NCBI RefSeq assembly: GCF_021390545.1
Contig: NZ_JAJUWR010000015.1
Location: 1-64,000 of the forward strand
Direction of reading: 5' to 3'
DNA length: 64,000 bases
Origin: Algoriphagus sp. AGSA1
Lineage (GTDB): Bacteria; Bacteroidota; Bacteroidia; Cytophagales; Cyclobacteriaceae
Positions within the stretch are counted from its first letter, which is position 1. Each line of letters starts with the position of its first letter. The notes beneath the pieces are model-generated. The model worked only from the letters and a program-made list of their open reading frames with translations, was not told the DNA's origin and did not search any database. Below, in pieces: positions 37,590 through 46,103 of the stretch. The position numbers were made by a program, and so were the translations under genes.

Positions 37590-38528
37590 TCATTTTCCTT
37601 TGATACTACTATTATAATTTTCAATAATCAGTTGCGCCACTAATTTCGGATTTTGATAATATATACCATGGCTGTATTTTGGAAGCAGAATAATCATACT
37701 GCTGTCGTTATCCTTTATCAAGTCCGAAAAATGCTGTATTCTTAAATTATCGTATTCTTTCCACCAAGGCTTAAAATTGATTCCCAAATTAAGATTTTTG
37801 TTCATTTCTTCATCTGGATGTTCAATGTGTTTATTGTATGAAATAATTACCGTCACAGCAATGCTCTTATTTAACGGTGGTAAATGTCGATATTCCTGAA
37901 AGTAACCAGATGCATTAGATTTCAAAGCCCTCGTTGCATCATTCTGTGCGCCTTGGCTAAAGTCCTTATTTTCGGACATCATTTTCTGAATTTGAAAAAA
38001 CACCTCATGGTATCCAGTAGCACTTTCAGATTTGATTCTCGCCTCTTCATTTTCTTCGGAAGACAGCATAAAGTCCGTTGGGTCTGAGAAAACAAGCCCA
38101 CAAACTTCCTCCGGAAATTTAGCGGCAAATAACCTTATGTAAGGCCCACCAATTGAATGTCCAACCAATAAATAAGGCGGTTTAACATTTAATGTTCTCA
38201 GCAAATTATGCAAGCGTTCTGCAATTTGGGAATCGGAAGTAATTTCCAAATCAAGTTCGGATTGTCCAACTCCGTTTCTCTCATACTGAATACCAGAAAT
38301 ATGGTTTGGAAGAAATGGAAGAATGGGATCAAAAGTCCCTCCTCCTAATCCTGACTCGAAAACAAGAATAGGTTCGCCAACTTTTCTATTTTCAATATTG
38401 AAGGTTTTGTAGGCTATTTTTTTTCCATCAACAACTACTGGTTTGTTTTTACCATGCTGAGCATAAATCGAGGATTTACAGGCCATTAAAAATAAAACAC
38501 CTAAAATTATTTTGTTTTTACTTTTCAT
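37590..38528 (-). CDS. Exported alpha/beta hydrolase
   Basis: From the ATG at 38528 the protein is 312 residues with a signal sequence (MKSKNKIILGVLFLMACKSSIYAQ) that may be lipidated at the cysteine. The fold motifs are ESGLGGGTFDP (oxyanion region), the nucleophile elbow LLVGHSIGGPYIRL, FSDPTDF, and a late histidine in PKYSHGIYY. The substrate is unknown. The gene looks more AT-rich than its neighbours and lies between two regions with no operon partner, so recent arrival is possible. Confidence 0.8.
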   Translation of the reverse strand: MKSKNKIILGVLFLMACKSSIYAQHGKNKPVVVDGKKIAYKTFNIENRKVGEPILVFESGLGGGTFDPILPFLPNHISGIQYERNGVGQSELDLEITSDSQIAERLHNLLRTLNVKPPYLLVGHSIGGPYIRLFAAKFPEEVCGLVFSDPTDFMLSSEENEEARIKSESATGYHEVFFQIQKMMSENKDFSQGAQNDATRALKSNASGYFQEYRHLPPLNKSIAVTVIISYNKHIEHPDEEMNKNLNLGINFKPWWKEYDNLRIQHFSDLIKDNDSSMIILLPKYSHGIYYQNPKLVAQLIIENYNSSIKGK

Positions 38529-38846
38529 ATATGCGGTCGGCGTTTTGTTCAAAACCATAGCTAACATCTTACTCAATTCAACGCTAAAACTCCTCCAAAA
38601 AAGATCAACCCCAGAATCCACTCTATTAAAATGGGATGGAAATCTCCAAAAACAACCCATACATCAAAATATCGTAGATAAAATGTGTCGAAAATCATTG
38701 GGCTCTGCTTCCGCACAAGAGATGGAAAATGTCCGAACTGTACGCGCATGTACTGCAACTGATCGGTTTTGTTCATTTGTAAAATAAACCAAGAGGAACA
38801 CAAGACAGTCATGGTATTCCCAGTACCACTTTGTTATATTTAAAAC
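38529..38846. other. Gene-free gap between hydrolase and SGNH genes
   Basis: No supported gene. A minus-strand open frame here encodes a hydrophobic segment (IEWILGLIFFGGVLALN) but no recognisable protein. The part next to the hydrolase start contains GTTAGCTATGG and AACAAAACGC words on the minus strand. They partly echo GGGCTATAACAAATATGG beyond the 3' end of that gene (about 37552-37571). Confidence 0.35.
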
Positions 38847-39500
38847 ATGAAGAATCACATCTCCCCTACCCTGCTTTTCCTTTTGGTATTCACCCTGCAA
38901 TTCACCTATGGCCAAGGCATCCCCTTCCAAGAGGAAGTGAATAGACGTGCCAAAGAGATCGACGATGCCGGCTGGAAGTCCGGAAGTGTAGTATTTACAG
39001 GAAGCTCCAGCGTGCGGATGTGGAAAAACCTACAAGAACAATTTCCAGATGTAGCTCTCTTAAACACTGCTTTTGGCGGATCTCAGGCACACCAGCTTTT
39101 GATGCATCTGGATGAAACCGTCCTAAGGTACGAGCCTTCTAAAGTGTTCATTTATGAAGGTGACAATGACATCAATGCCGGTCAGGAAATCTCAGATATT
39201 ATGGTTAATCTAGATGAAATTGTCACTAGGATTCATGCCGAGTATCCTGAAACAACAGTGAATCTGATCACCGCAAAACCGAGTCCCTCCCGATGGCACA
39301 AAAAAGACTCTTACTTGGCTTTGAATGATTTAATCCGACAGTACGCCACCACCCATGAGGGCGTGCATATTGTCAATGTGTGGGACATCATGCTTGATGA
39401 CACCGGAAAGCCGAGAGCGGATATTTTCCTCGAGGACGACCTTCATATGAACGAGAAAGGTTATGAGTTATGGAAGGAAATCTTCACGTCATTTCTATAA
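38847..39500 (+). CDS. Secreted SGNH/GDSL hydrolase
   Basis: The 217-residue protein has a signal peptide (LLFLLVFTLQFTYGQG) and the SGNH blocks. Block I is VFTGSSSVRMW with the nucleophile serine, block II is NTAFGGSQ, block III is YEGDNDINAG, and block V is DDLHMNEKGYELW with the aspartate and histidine. Such periplasmic esterases deacetylate glycans or lipids. The substrate is not visible. It is a single gene. Confidence 0.9.
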   Translation: MKNHISPTLLFLLVFTLQFTYGQGIPFQEEVNRRAKEIDDAGWKSGSVVFTGSSSVRMWKNLQEQFPDVALLNTAFGGSQAHQLLMHLDETVLRYEPSKVFIYEGDNDINAGQEISDIMVNLDEIVTRIHAEYPETTVNLITAKPSPSRWHKKDSYLALNDLIRQYATTHEGVHIVNVWDIMLDDTGKPRADIFLEDDLHMNEKGYELWKEIFTSFL

Positions 39501-39686
39501 CTCAAGCCTAGGATGCAAAAACACCACGTAGCACAATAAACATACCTCAGGACAAACCAGAGACGATCTTATCTCGTATCTCAATGCACTAACACAGATT
39601 AACACAAAACCCTAAACACAACCCCTAAAATTGAGTTTAGTGTATCAATAACAACACCCCACCCAAAACACAAGAAAAACTACAGC

Positions 39687-40784
39687 ATGTTTAGTACAAA
39701 TAAACTATTGCCTCCGATGGTGTCTTTCCTTATCACATTGATGTTTGCCTGTGGAAATACGGGCGTCCAAAAACAGGGCTCAACTGATGCCCATAAACTT
39801 GATGAATACAATGGCAGGACAGAACTAGCCACTTTTGCCGGTGGCTGTTTCTGGTGCGTAGAAGCGCCTTTTGAAGATATAGATGGAGTAATTACCGTCA
39901 TCTCAGGATATGCCGGAGGCAAAGAGAAAAACCCCACCTATGGAGAAGTGTCTAGCGGGAAAACTTCGCATAGAGAAGCTGTTCAGATCACTTACGATCC
40001 GGAGGTCATCAGTTTCTCAGAATTAGTGGACATCTTCTGGCAAACCTTTGACCCAACTGACGAAGGAGGCTCATTTTATGACCGGGGATCTCAGTATGAA
40101 TCCGCTATTTGGTACCATGACAATGGGCAAAAAAAAGTAGCGGAGGAATCCAAAAAGCTGTTGGATAAATCAGGGAAGTTTGAAAAGCCTATAGCGACCC
40201 CGATCATCAAATTCACTAATTTCTATCCTGCTGAAGATTATCACCAGGACTATTATAAGAAAAACCCGCAGGATTACTATGCCTATAGAAATGGTTCTGG
40301 AAGGGACAAGTTCATAAAATCCCATTGGCCCGAGCTTTCTGATAAAAAATATACAGCTCCATCTAAGGCAGAGCTGAAGAAAAATCTGACAAAACTACAA
40401 TACGAGGTGACCCAGGAAGATGCCACTGAAATGTCCTTCCAGAATGAATACAACGACAATCACAAAGACGGGATTTATGTGGATATAGTTTCTGGTGCAC
40501 CGCTTTTCAGCTCCAAAGACAAGTATGAGTCGGGATCGGGATGGCCAAGCTTTACCAAGCCTATCGATGCCAGAGCATTGGAAAAACCCACTGACGACGA
40601 TCTAGGCATGCTAAGAGTGGAAGTCCGTAGCAAATTTGGGAAAAGCCATTTGGGACATGTATTCTACGACGGTCCAGAACCTACAAACCTTCGGTATTGC
40701 ATGAATTCAGCTGCCATGAAATTCATTCCAAAGGAAGATATGGAAGCACAAGGTTATGGGAAGTATTTGTGGCTTGTGAACTAA
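39687..40784 (+). CDS. msrAB: Fused peptide methionine sulfoxide reductase MsrA-MsrB, exported lipoprotein
   Basis: The protein repairs both stereoisomers of methionine sulfoxide. A lipoprotein signal ([12 protein letters not shown]) puts it in the periplasm. The MsrA half has [13 protein letters not shown] with the catalytic cysteine. The MsrB half (about residue 230 on) has [21 protein letters not shown] and the catalytic cysteine in [10 protein letters not shown]. The four cysteines that bind zinc in many MsrB proteins are absent ([25 protein letters not shown]), so this is a zinc-free type. The order MsrA then MsrB is the usual one. Confidence 0.94.
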   Translation: MFSTNKLLPPMVSFLITLMFACGNTGVQKQGSTDAHKLDEYNGRTELATFAGGCFWCVEAPFEDIDGVITVISGYAGGKEKNPTYGEVSSGKTSHREAVQITYDPEVISFSELVDIFWQTFDPTDEGGSFYDRGSQYESAIWYHDNGQKKVAEESKKLLDKSGKFEKPIATPIIKFTNFYPAEDYHQDYYKKNPQDYYAYRNGSGRDKFIKSHWPELSDKKYTAPSKAELKKNLTKLQYEVTQEDATEMSFQNEYNDNHKDGIYVDIVSGAPLFSSKDKYESGSGWPSFTKPIDARALEKPTDDDLGMLRVEVRSKFGKSHLGHVFYDGPEPTNLRYCMNSAAMKFIPKEDMEAQGYGKYLWLVN

Positions 40785-40790
40785 AGGAAT

Positions 40791-40818
40791 AAAAAGCTGC
40801 CCGAAAGCAGCTTTTTTT
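40791..40818 (+). terminator. msrAB terminator
   Basis: AAAAAGCTGC pairs with GCAGCTTTTT over the loop CCGAAA and is followed by a T-run, just after the msrAB stop. Confidence 0.85.
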
Positions 40819-40900
40819 ATGGAGTATTCCAATATTTTTAATTCTTTTTTTTGAATAAAAACCAACCCGATTTCTATATTTACTTAAACTCGTTGTCGTT

Positions 40901-41308
40901 ATGAAAAAATTCGCGTGGATTGCCGGTGTTATTTTGGTTGGGGTATTAGCCGGGATATTCTGGTACAAATTCTATTTTGTATTTGGAGATGGTGTGAAGG
41001 CAGGCAGCTTAAATTACTTTGTGAAAAAAGGGGTGGTATTTAAGACTTACGAAGGACGTGTCGTTCAGGAAGGCTTTCAGAGCCCTACTGCAGGTGGACT
41101 GCAAAGCAATGAGTTCCGCTTCAGTGTAGTTGATGAAAGTATTGCAGCGCAATTGGAAAGAGCTTCAGGCAAGTTCGTGGAGCTTCGCTACAAAGAATAT
41201 AATGGAATGCTACCTTGGCGAGGAGCCAGTAATTTTGTGGTCACTGAAGTTTTGACCGTAAATGAATCGGGCAAAGCCGACGGATCAGCTTTGCCCTTTG
41301 ACCAATAA
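40901..41308 (+). CDS. Small membrane-anchored protein of unknown function
   Basis: The 135-residue protein has one N-terminal membrane segment (FAWIAGVILVGVLAGIFWYKFYFVF) and a beta-rich periplasmic domain (GVVFKTYEGRVVQEGF, FVELRYKEY). The lack of a clear cleavage site suggests an anchor. I recognise the type as a conserved Bacteroidota protein but know no function. Its stop abuts the stop of the convergent Dabb gene with no gap. Confidence 0.75.
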   Translation: MKKFAWIAGVILVGVLAGIFWYKFYFVFGDGVKAGSLNYFVKKGVVFKTYEGRVVQEGFQSPTAGGLQSNEFRFSVVDESIAAQLERASGKFVELRYKEYNGMLPWRGASNFVVTEVLTVNESGKADGSALPFDQ

Positions 41309-41740
41309 TCAAGGACGGGTCCAGAAGTCCACGACAGTCACTTTATCCAAGTGAGGCCCAAGGATCTTACCAAAAGCATCATGCGCCGGATGAGGCAAGT
41401 ATGCATCCCGTGCTGCTTCAGAATGAAATGTCAGGATGAATGCATGTGTCAGGCCTTGATTTAAGCCTTCAGGGCTGGAATTTGTCCCCCATTCAAACTC
41501 CTCTATCCCCTCAATCTCGTTTTGGAGATTTCGGAAAGCATCTATTACGGACTGGATATCCTCTGGAGATGAAGTCTCTTTAAAACTAAAAAAAACAGTG
41601 TGTCTTAGGACTGAATCAGGTTTTGCTGCCATAGGTTCTTCGTTGATTTCTTCTTTAATTTCTGTTTCAATTTGTTTAACCTCTTTTTCCGCACAAGATA
41701 ATGCCAAGAGTAAAGGAAGGAAGTAAATGAGTTTTTTCAT
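41309..41740 (-). CDS. Dabb-domain lipoprotein
   Basis: The 143-residue protein has a lipoprotein signal (LIYFLPLLLALSCAEK) and an acidic linker. A stress-responsive alpha/beta-barrel (Dabb) domain follows: LRHTVFFSFKE, GLTHAFILTFHSEAARDAYLPHPAHDAF, VTVVDFW. Dabb proteins are small ferredoxin-like barrels, often dimeric, with varied or unknown functions. The lipidated form is unusual among Dabb proteins generally but seen in Bacteroidota. Its start codon is directly preceded by a copy of the leader element. Confidence 0.88.
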   Translation of the reverse strand: MKKLIYFLPLLLALSCAEKEVKQIETEIKEEINEEPMAAKPDSVLRHTVFFSFKETSSPEDIQSVIDAFRNLQNEIEGIEEFEWGTNSSPEGLNQGLTHAFILTFHSEAARDAYLPHPAHDAFGKILGPHLDKVTVVDFWTRP

Positions 41741-41831
41741 CTGTTTGTAATTTGTTTTTCAGTGGTCATATGGAATCTCGCTTCACAGATAATCACTCCT
41801 CGTGTGACTCTTGAGTCATGCTCGATTTCAT
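41741..41831 (-). repeat. Leader element, copy 3, before the Dabb start codon
   Basis: On the minus strand the order is ATGAAATCGAGCATG (41831-41817), hairpin TGACT-CAAG-AGTCA (41818-41805), TGATTATC (41795-41788), GCGAGATTCCATATG (41781-41767) and CTGAAAAACAAATTACAA (41762-41745), then the gene's ATG at 41740. Length and spacing match copy 2 within one or two bases. The hairpin arms differ from copy 2 at paired positions but still pair. Open frames are not conserved, which favours a DNA or RNA element over a leader peptide. Confidence 0.75.
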
Positions 41832-41991
41832 AGTTGTTGGATTTTTTACCAATCTAGGCAGATTCGAGAAAATATTCTAAATCTACAGGTAATAGCTACT
41901 CATGTCGCATTATAATTTGTGGAAACTAGGCTTTTTATAATATTCAGATTACATTCAACGAAATATTAGTAGATCTACGAAATTTCATAAA

Positions 41992-43179
41992 ATGAAAAGA
42001 CACCTTTATTCCAGCCTTCCGGTTTTATCTACCCTCATTCTAGTTACTTTGAGTTGCGGCACAAAGAAGGATAGTGAAGGCAGCACATTGGATTATTCCA
42101 AAACAGCATATGAACTTATAAAAGTAGATTCTTTCCAGATCAATAATTTCACCAGAGTCAATATCCTGGATTACAGTCCCGAAGAAAAAATCTACTTAGG
42201 CTATTCTCTTACCGAAGATGACATCCTCGAGATTTCTGAAGAAGGGGAAATCCTACGGCGTGAACACAAAAAAGGCGAAGGTCCAGGCTTGTACGGAAAC
42301 AGAAATCCTACCGGCCTTTGTTTCGGCCCAAATGGACAAAGGTTTGTGGAATTACCTTTCCAGATAATCAGCTATGACCAAGATTATGAAATCATCCACC
42401 AGCAAAGACTGTTGTCCCCACTTCCTATAAGGACATCTACTCCCTTAGGAAGACCTCCTTACTTCCAGCATAACGATACTACAAAGCTTCTGGTCGGACC
42501 AAGCAATTATATATCGGCTAATTATCTGATTCATACTAAAGAAGGGAAGGACACTCTTCAGAACTTTTATGAGTTGAACCTATTAAGCGGCGCAGTGAAA
42601 AGCGTAGTTTCATATGAGCCCACGTCGATTTACAATTCTACAGAAAAGATCTATTCAGGTTTAATGGGCAAATCATTTTTCATTGATCACCACAACAACG
42701 AACTGGTGCTGGTGCATAATTTGGAAAAGGAAATATTAATCTATGAATTACCTGACTTTTCCCTGAAAAGGTCTATCCCTATCTCACATTCTCAATTCAA
42801 GACCTATTCGCCTATTCCATTAGGCTCTAATCCCTCAGATAACAATCAAGACGAATTAGGAAGATTATCCGCCCACAATCAGAAGCTTTTTGACATGAGC
42901 GATGGGTTTTATCTATTACAGTATTTCACAGGGATTTCTCAAGCAGAGTATGACAGCAGACACACGGAGGAAAAGCCCTATGTGGGCAAATTTGACCCAC
43001 AGGAGCAAAGGATAATACTTTTCAAAAACGGGAAACAGCTATCACCGGAGCTCGATGCCCTGGATGGAAGCTTGATTATTTCGCTTCCTGACAACAAAAT
43101 CCTAGTTCAAGAACGGGAAAATACTGAAATTGAGGAAGAGTTCACTCGTTTTTATATCTATCAGCTTCAAACCAAGTGA
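41992..43179 (+). CDS. Lipoprotein, DUF4221/six-bladed-propeller-like
   Basis: The 395-residue protein has a lipoprotein signal (LPVLSTLILVTLSCGTKK) and a beta-propeller-like body, for example the ILEISEEGEILRREHKKGEGPG and GLCFGPNGQRFVELPF stretches. It is of the same general kind as the protein at 5461-6597. The function is unknown. The dehydrogenase gene starts 2 nt after its stop, so the two are likely one transcript, although a shared role is not obvious. Confidence 0.65.
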   Translation: MKRHLYSSLPVLSTLILVTLSCGTKKDSEGSTLDYSKTAYELIKVDSFQINNFTRVNILDYSPEEKIYLGYSLTEDDILEISEEGEILRREHKKGEGPGLYGNRNPTGLCFGPNGQRFVELPFQIISYDQDYEIIHQQRLLSPLPIRTSTPLGRPPYFQHNDTTKLLVGPSNYISANYLIHTKEGKDTLQNFYELNLLSGAVKSVVSYEPTSIYNSTEKIYSGLMGKSFFIDHHNNELVLVHNLEKEILIYELPDFSLKRSIPISHSQFKTYSPIPLGSNPSDNNQDELGRLSAHNQKLFDMSDGFYLLQYFTGISQAEYDSRHTEEKPYVGKFDPQEQRIILFKNGKQLSPELDALDGSLIISLPDNKILVQERENTEIEEEFTRFYIYQLQTK

Positions 43180-43181
43180 GT

Positions 43182-44180
43182 ATGAAAGTTGCGTTTTTCA
43201 GCACCAAATCCTATGACAGACAGAGCTTCGACAAGCTACTCCCTCAGCACAAGCATGAGTTCACCTACTTCGACCCCAAACTTGACAGTATAACCGCGGC
43301 ACTAGCAGAAGGACATGATGCAATATGCACTTTTGTAAACGACCATTTGGACGAAGCCGCCCTCACCAGACTCTCTGAAATAGGTGTGTTAAACATTGTA
43401 CTCAGATGTGCCGGATACAATCAAGTCGACTTAGAAAAGGCATCGGAATTAGGCTTCAAAATCTGCAGAGTGCCAGCGTATAGTCCTGAGGCAGTTGCAG
43501 AGCATGCACTGGCACTGATCATGACTCTTGCCCGCAAAACCCACAAGGCTTATAATAGGGTCAGGGAAAACAACTACTCTCTTGAAGGCCTGACTGGATT
43601 TAATATCAACGGCAAAACCACAGGAGTAATAGGTACTGGGGCAATAGGCAAGGCATTTTGCAAGATCATGCTCGGCATAGGATGTAAAGTGCTGGCCTTC
43701 GACATCAAAGAGAGTGAGGAGCTTAAAAAACTGGGGGTCATCTATATGCCTCTCGATGAATTGTTGCCACAGAGTGATATTATCTCGCTTCACTGCCCGC
43801 TGAATTCAGACACCCATCATCTGATAGATCAGCAGAGACTTTCGCAAATGAAAGAAGGAGTGGTACTGATCAATACAAGTAGGGGTGCGTTGATAGCATC
43901 CAAGGCAGTGATCCAAGCCCTGAAAACCAAGAAAGTTGGTAATCTGGGCATTGATGTGTACGAGCAGGAAGAAGATCTGTTTTTCCAAAACCGATCTGAG
44001 GAAATTCTGCAGGATGAAGACATCGCCCGACTGATGACATTTCCAAATGTCCTGATTACAGGCCACCAAGCTTTTCTCACTAATGAAGCACTGACCCAAA
44101 TATCCGCGACTACCCTAAAGAATTTGGATGAACTGGCAGAGGGAAAGGACCTTACAAATGAGGTGAAGTGGAAAAACTAA
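43182..44180 (+). CDS. ldhA: D-lactate dehydrogenase-like 2-hydroxyacid dehydrogenase
   Basis: The 332-residue NAD-dependent enzyme matches the D-LDH type. MKVAFFSTKSYDR is at the N-terminus. The Rossmann motif GVIGTGAIGKAF, the substrate arginine in NTSRGALI, the glutamate in GIDVYEQEEDLFF and the catalytic histidine in LITGHQAFLT are present. It should reduce pyruvate to D-lactate. The frame begins two codons upstream at a GTG inside the previous stop region, but the ATG at 43182 gives the family start. Confidence 0.92.
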   Translation: MKVAFFSTKSYDRQSFDKLLPQHKHEFTYFDPKLDSITAALAEGHDAICTFVNDHLDEAALTRLSEIGVLNIVLRCAGYNQVDLEKASELGFKICRVPAYSPEAVAEHALALIMTLARKTHKAYNRVRENNYSLEGLTGFNINGKTTGVIGTGAIGKAFCKIMLGIGCKVLAFDIKESEELKKLGVIYMPLDELLPQSDIISLHCPLNSDTHHLIDQQRLSQMKEGVVLINTSRGALIASKAVIQALKTKKVGNLGIDVYEQEEDLFFQNRSEEILQDEDIARLMTFPNVLITGHQAFLTNEALTQISATTLKNLDELAEGKDLTNEVKWKN

Positions 44181-44324
44181 TCCAACCATATAATTTTTTA
44201 CGATTAATTAGCCGCGGTATCCTTGACCTCTGGTGGCACGGAAGTATGCGTTTTCGCCCTCAACTTCTACCTAGTGTTTTTTTGCTGCTTAGCCCCCTAA
44301 TATGTTTACCGAAAATAAAGATAT

Positions 44325-44359
44325 AAAAATGCCTGCAAACCATAGACCTGCAGGCATTG
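44325..44359 (-). terminator. Terminator of the cold-adaptation operon
   Basis: On the minus strand AATGCCTGCA (44359-44350) pairs with TGCAGGCATT (44338-44329) and TTTTATAT follows, 38 nt after the cold-shock gene stop. Confidence 0.8.
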
Positions 44360-44396
44360 AACTTTGTATTTCTTAACTGGGCCAGGCCCTGAGGAA

Positions 44397-44591
44397 TTAC
44401 TTAGCTACTTTCACGTTCACAGCGTTAACGCCTTTTTTACCTTGAACTACGTCATAAGTAACGTGATCGTTTTCACGGATTTCGTGTACTAGACCTGAGT
44501 GGTGTACAAATACATCTTCACTGTTGTCTGCTGGTGTAATAAAACCAAAACCTTTGGTTGTGTTAAAGAATTTTACTGTTCCTTCATTCAT
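44397..44591 (-). CDS. Cold-shock domain protein (CspA family)
   Basis: The 64-residue OB-fold protein has both RNA-binding motifs, KGFGFITP (RNP1) and DVFVHHSGL (RNP2). Such proteins melt RNA secondary structure at low temperature. It is the last gene of a tight unit: desaturase, DEAD-box helicase, basic protein, cold-shock protein, with 5 nt to the gene before it and a terminator after it. Confidence 0.95.
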   Translation of the reverse strand: MNEGTVKFFNTTKGFGFITPADNSEDVFVHHSGLVHEIRENDHVTYDVVQGKKGVNAVNVKVAK

Positions 44592-44596
44592 GATTA

Positions 44597-44884
44597 CTAA
44601 CTTTTTAAATTGGTGTTTCTATTATTTTGTTGTTGTGCATTGTTCGGATATTCTCTTCTCGGAGCGTTCTCTTTCCTTTGCGGATTTTCTTTTTTCGGTG
44701 GTTCTGGTTCTGGCGGAGTGTCTGAGATGTTACCAAACTCATCCACGTACGCAATCATATCGTCCAGATCTCCACTTTTTGGCTGCTCCTTGCGCGCTGC
44801 CATCTTTTCTTGTTTTTCTCTCTTTTTTCTCTTTTTAAGTTCTGCTTTTTGCTTTTTAATGAATGTGTTTTGGTTTTTTGACAT
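44597..44884 (-). CDS. Small basic, disordered protein between helicase and cold-shock genes
   Basis: From the ATG at 44884 the protein has 95 residues. The lysine-rich N-terminal helix is KNQNTFIKKQKAELKKRKKRE, the short acidic middle is GDLDDMIAYVDEFGNISD, and the tail is rich in proline, asparagine and glutamine. It looks like an RNA-binding accessory. I recall similar proteins next to cold-shock genes in Bacteroidota. The gene is 10 nt after the helicase and 5 nt before the cold-shock gene. Confidence 0.8.
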   Translation of the reverse strand: MSKNQNTFIKKQKAELKKRKKREKQEKMAARKEQPKSGDLDDMIAYVDEFGNISDTPPEPEPPKKENPQRKENAPRREYPNNAQQQNNRNTNLKS

Positions 44885-44894
44885 TGCGACGATT

Positions 44895-46097
44895 TTAATT
44901 GACAAATGTTATGGCCCTGCCGGTTTTTCCGGCCCGGCCTGTCCGGCCAATTCTGTGGATATAACTATCCATAGACATGGGAAGCTGGTAATTGATCACA
45001 TGGGATACATCAGCTACGTCTATACCTCTGGCAGCTACATCAGTTGCCACCAGCACTCGAGTCATTCCGCTTTTGAACTCATCTATGGTTCTATTTCGGA
45101 AGTTTTGGGACTTATTTCCATGAATCAACCCAGATTTGATACCGGACTGATTTAATTGCTTGCTTAATTTATCTGCGATCCTCTTGGTTTCGGTGAAAAT
45201 TATCACCTTTTCCAGATCTACTCCTTTAAATAGATCGGCAAGAATATCAAACTTATTCTTGCCTTCCGGCACACGAATAATCTCTTGATCTACATTTTCA
45301 CTGGTCGTCCCACCGGTATTTACTTTTATCTCAACAGGATTATTAAGCAATCCCGCTATGAGAGCTTTTTGATTAGGCTCCAGTGTGGCTGAGAAAAGCA
45401 TGGTCTGGCTTCTCTTAGTCATTGAATTTACGAGTTTTTTCACATCTTGCACAAAACCCATGTCCAACATCCGATCGAATTCGTCCAGCACAAGCGTATT
45501 TACTTTGTTGAGATGAAGCAACTTACGGTTAGCCAAATCCAACAATCTTCCAGGAGTACCTACGATCACATGAAGCTTTCTATTCAACGCCTTGAAATCT
45601 GAATTGATGTTCGTTCCTCCAATGAATGTATTGGAGAACAAATTCATCCCTTTGCTGAGACTCTTGAATTCTTCTTCTATCTGCAAAGCCAACTCTCGGG
45701 TCGGCGTTACTATCAAGGCAGAAAAATTCTGGGGATCCTGTTTGGCGTGTTCTATGATCGGTATCAAAAATGCTCCGGTTTTACCAGAACCTGTATTTGA
45801 TATTCCGAGTATATCCCTTTTGTCCATCAAAGCTGGAATAGCCTGCTCCTGAATATTGGTCATACTTTCGTAGCCCTTTGCTTCCAGATTTCTCAACAAC
45901 AAAGCATTTAAATTCAAGCTTGAAAACGGTGTCTCGGATCGAAATCCTTGTTGTCCACTAGGCTGGGCCTTCTTGACAAACAAATTAGGATCTAGCTTAG
46001 ACTCCTTTTTCTTATTTTGACCAGACCTATCAGCAGGACGGGAATTCCTCCTTTGATTTGCCTGTGGTCTTGTATTGCTGTTTCTTTGTGTATTCAT
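44895..46097 (-). CDS. DEAD-box RNA helicase (RhlE-like)
   Basis: The 400-residue helicase has a disordered basic N-terminus, the Q motif region, motif I NTGSGKTGAF, Ia PTRELALQ, motif II DEFD (a variant of DEAD in LVLDEFDRMLDMGF), motif III SAT, and motif VI HRIGRTGRAG. It ends almost directly after motif VI, so it is a minimal core without the usual C-terminal extension. In this operon it probably unwinds RNA at low temperature, alongside the cold-shock protein. It starts 6 nt after the desaturase stop. Confidence 0.93.
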   Translation of the reverse strand: MNTQRNSNTRPQANQRRNSRPADRSGQNKKKESKLDPNLFVKKAQPSGQQGFRSETPFSSLNLNALLLRNLEAKGYESMTNIQEQAIPALMDKRDILGISNTGSGKTGAFLIPIIEHAKQDPQNFSALIVTPTRELALQIEEEFKSLSKGMNLFSNTFIGGTNINSDFKALNRKLHVIVGTPGRLLDLANRKLLHLNKVNTLVLDEFDRMLDMGFVQDVKKLVNSMTKRSQTMLFSATLEPNQKALIAGLLNNPVEIKVNTGGTTSENVDQEIIRVPEGKNKFDILADLFKGVDLEKVIIFTETKRIADKLSKQLNQSGIKSGLIHGNKSQNFRNRTIDEFKSGMTRVLVATDVAARGIDVADVSHVINYQLPMSMDSYIHRIGRTGRAGKTGRAITFVN

Positions 46098-46103
46098 TTT
46101 AAA

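Noticed and set aside
37590-38660. Longer hydrolase start at 38660
   Set aside because: The extra 44 residues precede a normal signal sequence that begins at the ATG at 38528.
38573-38930. Overlapping open frames between the hydrolase and SGNH genes
   Set aside because: They are short, mutually overlapping and without family features, and one overlaps the SGNH gene start. No pseudogene could be recognised.
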